Positions 1 to 5,250 of a stretch of 7,076 nt of DNA are shown here, one piece after another (within the stretch, counting starts at the first letter, position 1; each line of letters starts with the position of its first letter). Source of the stretch: Bacillota bacterium (lineage in GTDB: Bacteria > Bacillota > Clostridia > Lachnospirales > Lachnospiraceae); NCBI GenBank assembly GCA_023458855.1, contig JAEWWQ010000358.1, positions 1 to 7,076 of the forward strand, written 5' to 3'. The notes under the pieces were generated by a model that was given only the letters and a program-made list of their open reading frames with translations, was not told the origin of the DNA and did no database searches. Position numbers and translations under genes: made by a program.

Positions 1-985
1 CTCTCATCACATAGTATTTCTCATAAAGATATCTGCTCTTTATCCGATAGAACTGCAGTGTTATGCCCTGCGGCCTGACATTCAGTCTCCGGTATTTCTT
101 TGATGTTTTCTTATATTGTTCCAGTTCCTGCCGGCATTCTTCCGCAGTAAATATCTGACCCTTCCTGTCCATATAGTGGAAGCCTTCATAGATATTCTGC
201 TCCGATGCCCAATAACCGTCTGATACATTATGACGTGCCCAGTACTTCGGAGCGATTACATACTGCTCCACATCACTTGTAAATGCCGGAAAATAGGTAA
301 AGGACGAATTGGCCAGCAAGAGATACTTTGCATTCTTAATAATTGCATAGTCTTTCGCAAGATTAAAATTATACGCCTTGACTCCCGGAATCAGCTTCTC
401 GGCTTCCCTGGTATCATTGGTAATAATCATAAATTCCATATCAGGTCTGATCTTCCGCATATTTGCCATGCCGTCCAGCCAATACTTACGCCTTAAGAAT
501 AATTCCGGAGAATCCATATAATCCGTACAGCGAAGGTGCAGGATGCAAAGGTTGTCCCTGCTGTATTCATAGCAGTCATATTCCGGCTTTACCTTAAGCC
601 ATCGCTTAATATCCTCTTTGTATTTGATATAGTAATCTTCTGCCTGCATATTTCCTGCTATCAGCACATTATCCTCTATATTCAGCAGAGTCTGGTCTGT
701 TCCTGTCACATACGCACCATGCGCAAGGTCATGACGCGAATTGGGCAAAAACAGTCTGTCCTCTTTTTCCCAATATTCGCTTGTATAATCCTCTCTTCTG
801 GAGGGCACACCGAATTCCAGATCCATAAAGTACAGCCCGCAATCACTGTGAATATTATTCGCCAGTGTCTCACTGCCAAGAATACTGTAATCGTATCCCT
901 TTTCCATTGCAATACATCTGGTCGTTACATAACAAAATAATTGATTGCCTAATCCCTGTCCTTTTAAAAGTTCTGTTCCTAACAT
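1..985 (-). CDS. Divergent GT11-like (fucosyltransferase-fold) glycosyltransferase, C-terminus cut by window edge
   Basis: An open frame starts at the ATG at 983-985 and stays open to the left edge, giving 328 visible residues with no stop. It resembles GT11 alpha-1,2-fucosyltransferases in the order and spacing of their motifs: GQGLGNQLFCYV (residues 9-20) matches the usual GGLGNQMFQYA; HLRCTDY (150-156) matches the HxRRxDY nucleotide-sugar motif; LLANSSFTYFPAF (223-235) matches ANSSFSWWGAW; and VIAPKYW (243-249) follows as in the family. It departs from the family in two places: the second Arg of HxRR is Cys153, and WWGAW is replaced by YFPAF. A lysine- and tyrosine-rich tail (about 289-328) extends beyond the usual core. 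An AAAGGG ribosome binding site (991-996) precedes the ATG by 5 nt. The gene follows the flippase after 22 nt and is probably cotranscribed with it. The likely role is cytoplasmic transfer of a sugar to a lipid-linked glycan. Fucose as donor is only inferred, since the altered motifs could mean a different donor or acceptor. Confidence 0.82.
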   Translation of the reverse strand, partial: MLGTELLKGQGLGNQLFCYVTTRCIAMEKGYDYSILGSETLANNIHSDCGLYFMDLEFGVPSRREDYTSEYWEKEDRLFLPNSRHDLAHGAYVTGTDQTLLNIEDNVLIAGNMQAEDYYIKYKEDIKRWLKVKPEYDCYEYSRDNLCILHLRCTDYMDSPELFLRRKYWLDGMANMRKIRPDMEFMIITNDTREAEKLIPGVKAYNFNLAKDYAIIKNAKYLLLANSSFTYFPAFTSDVEQYVIAPKYWARHNVSDGYWASEQNIYEGFHYMDRKGQIFTAEECRQELEQYKKTSKKYRRLNVRPQGITLQFYRIKSRYLYEKYYVMR

Positions 986-1007
986 ATAGACCCTTTCTTT
1001 TGGTTTG

Positions 1008-2750
1008 CTATTCTGCCACGATTTTTCCATTTTGTACGCGGTAGAGGATATCGCATTGTTCTAATGTATTCAGTCTGTGGGCAATGATGACGAGTGTCTT
1101 CTTGCCGTGAAAGCTTTCAATCGCTTCCATGACTGCTTTCTCTGTCGCATTATCGAGTGCTGAGGTGGCTTCATCAAATACGAGTATATCCGGGTTATGG
1201 TATAGTGCTCTTGCAATCCCAAGTCTTTGTCTCTCACCGCCCGAGATTCTGACACCTCTGTCACCTGTGGAAGTATCCAGTCCATCTGGAAGCTGTTCTA
1301 CAAAGTGTTTCATCTGTGCTTCTTCCAGAACTTTCCACACTCTCTCGTCATCTATCTCTTCTTTCGGAACTCCAAATGCAATGTTATCACGTATGGAATC
1401 ATCCGACAGATAGATTGTCTGCGGGATATATCCTATATTGCTTAACCAGGATGGATAATTATCAAATACATTCCTGTCTTTACACATGATGTGTCCGGAT
1501 TCCGGACGCAGTAACCCAAGAATAATATCTATAACAGTTGATTTACCTGCACCGGAGGGTCCTACGACACCAACGGATTTGCCATAAGGAATTGTCATAT
1601 TGGCATCATCCAGAATCTTCTTCTCCGTATTTGGGTACTTATATGTGATATGCTCCAGACGGATATCAGCATCAATTACGACCGGTTCCGGATTGTTCGG
1701 CTTATCTGCCACATAATGCCCTTCTTCTTTGAATTTTGCAAAATCTACATGGTCATATACGTAATCCAGTGATGGCTCAAAAAATGCAATATCAGTAAGA
1801 TAGGTGTTGATCCGGTTCATACTCGGCATCAGGCGGATTGCTGCAATTCCAAATGCAGTGATCTGTGATAATAAGGAGGCCACATTCGTACCCGTTGCAA
1901 TACAGATCGCAATATATGCCAGCACACCTGCTATGCAGGCAGTCTCAATAATAGTTCTCGGCACACTGTTCAATACGGAATAGCGAATCGTAAGTTCCGT
2001 TCCGTATTTGGTATGTTTTTGATAGAAGGAAGCAAAAAAATGTTCTCTGTTCAATACCTTAACATCTTTGATTCCGTATACTGACTTCGTTCTCCAGCGT
2101 CCCGCAATACTCTGTACTTCCTGATTTTCCTTTCCGATCTGATTCAGAATCGGTTTTAATATCTTTACGATGATCAATGTCATAAGCAATAGCATGACCA
2201 TCATCATCAGGGTCATACGGATGTCAATCACCAGCAGAAGGATAAACAGGCATAATGCGACCACCACTTCCGTTGCCAGCTTTATCACTGACATCAGCAA
2301 TTGGAATACCTTCGGGATATCACCATCCAGAATACGAAAAATAGTCGGAATATCTGCATTCAGATAAAATTCGTAGGAACGGTTCAGATACTCTTCCAGC
2401 ATATAGCTGCCTGCACGATGCTGATTGCCATTTACGAATTTCGCCTGTACATAGGCCAGAAATAATAAATATGCATTTTTTATCACAAATATCAGAATGA
2501 CCGCAATTAAAAGCAAAATAATAAAATCGTTCATATTATCGATATGCATGATATCACATATCATTTTCACATACTTATTTTTACTCATCCTGTCAACATC
2601 AAGAATTGCCGTAACCACCGGCAGAATCATGGATACACCAAGCGTCTCCAGCAAACCGCCAATCAATATCAGCACGCCCAGTCCTGCTATCTTGGCCTGT
2701 TGCTTTTTATTTAAAATACATGTCAGCTTCTTTAATATCGTAATACTCAC
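1008..2750 (-). CDS. PglK-type ABC flippase for lipid-linked oligosaccharide (fused membrane and ATPase domains)
   Basis: This 580-residue half-transporter has an N-terminal membrane domain fused to a C-terminal ATPase. Hydrophobic segments lie at about residues 21-50 (including LETLGVSMILPVV, typical of PglK-like proteins), 75-101, 153-175, 178-198, 266-286 and 291-310. The nucleotide-binding domain is complete: Walker A GPSGAGKST (397-405), Q-loop Gln444, signature ISGGERQRL (502-510), Walker B ILVFDEATSALD (522-533, catalytic Glu527) and H-loop His558. It should act as a homodimer in the cytoplasmic membrane. Members of this family flip undecaprenyl-linked oligosaccharides (PglK of Campylobacter) or export peptides and lipids; flanking glycosyltransferases favour the glycan role. 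The start is a GTG supported by a well-placed AAGGAG site. A near-consensus promoter lies about 60 nt upstream, so this gene probably heads its own transcript with the GT11-like gene behind it. The family call is firm; the substrate is inferred. Confidence 0.93.
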   Translation of the reverse strand: MSITILKKLTCILNKKQQAKIAGLGVLILIGGLLETLGVSMILPVVTAILDVDRMSKNKYVKMICDIMHIDNMNDFIILLLIAVILIFVIKNAYLLFLAYVQAKFVNGNQHRAGSYMLEEYLNRSYEFYLNADIPTIFRILDGDIPKVFQLLMSVIKLATEVVVALCLFILLLVIDIRMTLMMMVMLLLMTLIIVKILKPILNQIGKENQEVQSIAGRWRTKSVYGIKDVKVLNREHFFASFYQKHTKYGTELTIRYSVLNSVPRTIIETACIAGVLAYIAICIATGTNVASLLSQITAFGIAAIRLMPSMNRINTYLTDIAFFEPSLDYVYDHVDFAKFKEEGHYVADKPNNPEPVVIDADIRLEHITYKYPNTEKKILDDANMTIPYGKSVGVVGPSGAGKSTVIDIILGLLRPESGHIMCKDRNVFDNYPSWLSNIGYIPQTIYLSDDSIRDNIAFGVPKEEIDDERVWKVLEEAQMKHFVEQLPDGLDTSTGDRGVRISGGERQRLGIARALYHNPDILVFDEATSALDNATEKAVMEAIESFHGKKTLVIIAHRLNTLEQCDILYRVQNGKIVAE

Positions 2751-2757
2751 AATATGT

Positions 2758-2763
2758 CTCCTT
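2758..2763 (-). promoter_or_regulatory. Ribosome binding site setting the GTG start of the flippase
   Basis: On the minus strand AAGGAG lies 7 nt upstream of the GTG at 2748-2750. This ideal spacing is the reason to accept a GTG start. The next in-frame ATG codons lie well inside the first membrane segment region and would remove conserved sequence. Confidence 0.75.
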
Positions 2764-2809
2764 GTATTCTCAGTTCTTATATCCTTATATGCTTCATGCA
2801 GTACATTTT

Positions 2810-2838
2810 ATTTTACTAAATATTGGTTGAAGTGTCAA
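2810..2838 (-). promoter_or_regulatory. Sigma-A-type promoter for the flippase / GT11-like unit
   Basis: Read on the minus strand, a perfect -35 box TTGACA (2833-2838) is followed by a 17-nt spacer and a -10 box TAAAAT (2810-2815, 5 of 6 matches to TATAAT). The region is AT-rich. Transcription would start near 2803, giving an untranslated leader of about 50 nt before the GTG at 2750. It lies between a hairpin that follows the GT11 gene and the flippase start, which is where an internal promoter of a long locus would be expected. No clear operator is seen; the small palindrome CGAATTCG at 2854-2861 lies just upstream of the -35 box. Confidence 0.7.
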
Positions 2839-2860
2839 AAATATGTTTTGATTCGAATTC

Positions 2861-3058
2861 GTCAATTTGCACCCACTATGTTTCGATAAAATTGATGCAC
2901 AACATAGTTCATTCGCAACGCGCTCCCGCTTGGATTCGCACGCAGTGGTACATAAGAACATAAAATACATGTTCTAAGTACCAGCGGCATTCATACAGTT
3001 GCTCATCAAACTATGTTGTGTATCAATTATTGTTTTGCAAATATATGTGCAAATTGAC
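2861..3058. repeat. Nested long palindrome of about 200 nt in the intergenic gap
   Basis: This non-coding stretch folds back on itself in several layers. The outer arms 2861-2872 and 3047-3058 pair perfectly over 12 bp. Inner arms 2890-2909 and 3009-3028 pair over 20 positions with one G/T mismatch, and 2915-2919 with 2998-3002 continue that stem. The tip is a hairpin of 2946-2961 with 2969-2983, with one bulge and a short A/T-rich loop. A GC-rich segment (2911-2945) with two copies of ATTCGCA (2911-2917, 2934-2940) sits on one side only. I see no ORF, target-site duplication or transposase. It could be a dispersed palindromic repeat (MITE-like) or a structured RNA element; the sequence alone cannot decide. 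Together with the hairpin at 3052-3090 and the promoter at 2810-2838 it fills most of the 350-nt gap. Confidence 0.72.
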
Positions 3059-3090
3059 AAAGCCAAGTTCTATAATAGGCTTTGTCAATT
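3052..3090 (-). terminator. Hairpin directly after the GT11 gene, possible terminator
   Basis: Arms 3052-3064 and 3078-3090 pair perfectly over 13 bp (AATTGACAAAGCC with its complement) around a 13-nt loop. The hairpin begins 10 nt after the GT11 stop codon in the direction of transcription, a typical terminator position. The following minus-strand sequence (TGCACATATATTTG) is AT-rich but lacks a clean run of T, so termination efficiency is uncertain. The arm at 3052-3058 is also part of the outer stem of the larger palindrome, so the two structures exclude each other. Confidence 0.45.
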
Positions 3091-3100
3091 GACTTATTAC

Positions 3101-3952
3101 TCAAATGGCAAGCATGCGGTCTGTGTAGATGTCGCTGCAATCCCTTCCATTCAGCCATTTTGCGGGTGCTATGATCTCTCTATCCGGGTTCTGTCCCAGC
3201 CATGCGCCCCACCAGCTAAAACTGCTGTTGGCTATGATATGGTGCCGGCATCTGCTCATCAGAAGCATATCCAGATACCCTGTCGATTCCTCATTACAAT
3301 CCACTATGATAAACTGGTCCCCTGTCATGTGCTCTTTTACCCAGCCGGCATCATTTGAGAATAGATAAAAAGCTGCCTGCGGATGCCTTTCCTGCATAAG
3401 ATCGATTGCACGTTCATAGTAACTGTCCGTACAAATCCCGCCATAGGTTGCCTGCTGTGCTTCCTGCAGATAATCTCCTCTGCGGATATGCACACTGATT
3501 GCTTCTGTCTGTTCTATTTGTTCCAGAAACCGCCGGGTTCCTTCATTGACTGGCATCTGCATCGTAAATTTCTGTCTTAATTCTTCTCTCACCATCGGAA
3601 AATACTTTTCACTCTGCCAGCAGCCTTCCAGATAAGCTTCCTCCAACTGGAAGACCGCAGCATCAAAATTGAATTGCCGTTCCCTATAAGACCTTGTCCT
3701 GCGCCCTGTCAGCTTACGGCGGATACGGCTCAGCAGATCCATTTTCGCATCTGTCAGTGCAATCAGTTCCTCCCGTGTTGCTTTTTCATACGTAATCCCA
3801 AAGACCGACAATTGCTTTGCCCTCGTTCCGGCATCCCTATAGCAGGTCTCATCATCTATCTTTACCTCCCTGCCCATTGCAAGGAGCTGTCTGTATAGCG
3901 CATACTGAAACATCTGATTTCCCAGTCCGCCGGACATCTGCACAATTATCAT
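3101..3952 (-). CDS. GT11 family alpha-1,2-fucosyltransferase-like glycosyltransferase
   Basis: This 283-residue protein has the normal GT11 length and carries all the family motifs: SGGLGNQMFQYALY (7-20) at the N-terminus, LEGCWQSEKYF (108-118), the GDP-fucose binding motif HIRRGDY (155-161), FYLFSND (195-201), and ANSSFSWWGAWLG (241-253) followed by IIAPAKW (260-266). The family transfers L-fucose from GDP-fucose, usually in alpha-1,2 linkage to galactose, as a soluble or membrane-associated cytoplasmic enzyme. The start ATG at 3950-3952 places the first motif at residue 7, as in characterised relatives, with a GAGG site about 10 nt upstream. It follows the GT2 gene by 32 nt and is probably cotranscribed with it; a hairpin follows its TGA stop. 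Family membership is firm, fucose as donor is likely from family knowledge, and the acceptor and linkage cannot be read from the sequence. Confidence 0.93.
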   Translation of the reverse strand: MIIVQMSGGLGNQMFQYALYRQLLAMGREVKIDDETCYRDAGTRAKQLSVFGITYEKATREELIALTDAKMDLLSRIRRKLTGRRTRSYRERQFNFDAAVFQLEEAYLEGCWQSEKYFPMVREELRQKFTMQMPVNEGTRRFLEQIEQTEAISVHIRRGDYLQEAQQATYGGICTDSYYERAIDLMQERHPQAAFYLFSNDAGWVKEHMTGDQFIIVDCNEESTGYLDMLLMSRCRHHIIANSSFSWWGAWLGQNPDREIIAPAKWLNGRDCSDIYTDRMLAI

Positions 3953-3984
3953 ATTATCACGACCTCATATTTTCTTCTTTTTAT

Positions 3985-5058
3985 TTAAAAGGCTTTTTTG
4001 AGTTTCCATTGTTTATAAGGAATAATAAAAGCATCATTGATATCCATTACAATATCATAAAGCAGCGCAGATTTTATAAAAATCTTCATCTTCTTATATT
4101 CATTTGGATTAGCAGGTCCACTTGTAAATGCCGCATCAAACTTTTCCTGCTCTGATAAAATAATATTTCTTAGTTCCATGCAAAACTTCTTACGGTTCCC
4201 ATCCTTACTTCTTCGGAATTGAGTATATAATACCAATAACCGCTTATACGTGTAATAATTATGGATATCAGCCAGGGCGTCTTCTCCGATACTCCGTAAG
4301 AACTCTGTCTTCTCCCTATAAGCCGGTATCTGATCTGTCAGAATCCGTGCATTCAATCCATGTGACATGATACTGCCTTTTCTATCCAGTACATAATTAT
4401 AAAATGCTCTGTCCAGATACACACAGCGTCTCACTTTACTTAACAGGATTGCCGTGTATACAATATCCTCATACCATCTGCCCACTGGAAATTCCTGTCC
4501 CTGTAACAAGTCTCTCCGATATAATTTATTCCATGCTGCATTCTGCAGCTGATATTCATCCTGTTCTTCAATCAGACAGGATAATGCCTGCCTGCCTTCA
4601 AAAATAACAGCTCTTTTTGTCGACTCATCAATTGTCTCTTCCGGATACACCTGCCGGTATCTGCAAATGGAGATGTCTGCTGCCTGCTCTGCCATGGCAC
4701 CGAGCATAGTTTCATACATCTGCTCATCGATCCAGTCATCTCCATCTACAAAAGCAAGATACGTTCCCCTGGCAATCTGCATCCCCGCATTCCGCGCATC
4801 CGACAATCCGCCATTCTTTTTATGCACCACTTCAATACGGTTATCCTCAGATGCATATTCGTCACACATCTTACCACTCCGATCCGTCGCCCCGTCATCC
4901 ACCAGAATAATCTGCAGGTTCCGGTATGTCTGCCTCATAATCGAACGCACACACCTGTCCAGATAAGCCTCAATATTATAAACAGCCACAATCACCGTAA
5001 TCAACTCCGCACACTCCCCCGGAACCGCCGCCGGCTCATAATTCTCTATTATTTCCAT
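3985..5058 (-). CDS. GT2 family glycosyltransferase (GT-A fold)
   Basis: This 357-residue protein opens with a GT-A domain: LITVIVAVYNIEAYLDRCV (19-37), the nucleotide-binding pair in ILVDDGATDRSG (51-62, Asp54-Asp55), NGGLSDARNAGM (82-93), and the metal-binding DxD-type motif AFVDGDDWID (102-111). WNKLYRRDLL (176-185) and RWYEDIVY (194-201, likely catalytic Glu-Asp pair) follow, then YNYVLDRKGSI (220-230), all typical of the WcaA/EpsJ-like branch. The C-terminal 120 residues are helical-looking and basic with no obvious membrane span, so the enzyme is probably peripheral at the cytoplasmic membrane. It should add one sugar from a nucleotide donor to a growing lipid-linked glycan; GT2 sequence does not identify the sugar. 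A strong AAGGAGG site (5068-5074) lies 9 nt upstream of the ATG. A long palindrome separates it from the asnB-like gene, and no convincing promoter is visible in that gap, so readthrough from upstream is assumed. Confidence 0.93.
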   Translation of the reverse strand: MEIIENYEPAAVPGECAELITVIVAVYNIEAYLDRCVRSIMRQTYRNLQIILVDDGATDRSGKMCDEYASEDNRIEVVHKKNGGLSDARNAGMQIARGTYLAFVDGDDWIDEQMYETMLGAMAEQAADISICRYRQVYPEETIDESTKRAVIFEGRQALSCLIEEQDEYQLQNAAWNKLYRRDLLQGQEFPVGRWYEDIVYTAILLSKVRRCVYLDRAFYNYVLDRKGSIMSHGLNARILTDQIPAYREKTEFLRSIGEDALADIHNYYTYKRLLVLYTQFRRSKDGNRKKFCMELRNIILSEQEKFDAAFTSGPANPNEYKKMKIFIKSALLYDIVMDINDAFIIPYKQWKLKKAF

Positions 5059-5079
5059 CTCCGCTTACCTCCTTACTCT

Positions 5080-5210
5080 GGAATTCCAGCGTGTACTGCC
5101 TTAATCGTTACTGTTATACGCAAATGTACGAATGGAACAGACACCCTGGTGTTTGAGCCAGGCGTACATTTAAGTATAATTGTAGAGATTACGGAAGCAC
5201 ACGGGAATCC
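5080..5210. repeat. Long imperfect palindrome between asnB-like and GT2 genes
   Basis: Nearly the whole 192-nt gap between these genes is one inverted repeat. Arms 5080-5130 and 5163-5210 align with about 39 Watson-Crick pairs by hand, with a one-base and a two-base bulge near the outer end. The best blocks are AAATGTACG (5122-5130) with 5163-5171, TTATAC (5114-5119) with 5174-5179, and CGTGT (5090-5094) with 5199-5203. The 32-nt loop holds its own small stem, CCTGG (5145-5149) with CCAGG (5158-5162). The outer end overlaps the perfect palindrome TGGAATTCCA (5079-5088), close to the GT2 ribosome binding site at 5068-5074. There is no T-run, so it is not a standard terminator. Wobble pairs do not favour either strand as the RNA. 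Likely a dispersed palindromic repeat or a structured mRNA spacer. Confidence 0.75.
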
Positions 5211-5250
5211 ATATGCTCTATGGCACTTCACAGCCTTCCAATCAGCAAAC

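Noticed and set aside
536..940. Plus-strand open frame of 134 codons
   Set aside because: It lies fully antisense to the GT11-like gene, whose motifs are clear; no recognisable domain or good ribosome binding site supports it.
2497..2889. Plus-strand open frame of 130 codons overlapping the flippase start and promoter
   Set aside because: The hydrophobic look comes from being antisense to membrane segments. It reads through the gene's own promoter and has no family resemblance.
3054..3076. TTGACA and TATAAT on the plus strand, resembling a strong promoter
   Set aside because: The boxes are only 11 nt apart, too close for a sigma-A promoter, and both lie within the perfect hairpin after the GT11 gene.
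2861..3090. Possible CRISPR array or insertion sequence
   Set aside because: The repeats are inverted and nested rather than evenly spaced direct repeats, and there is no transposase frame or target-site duplication visible.
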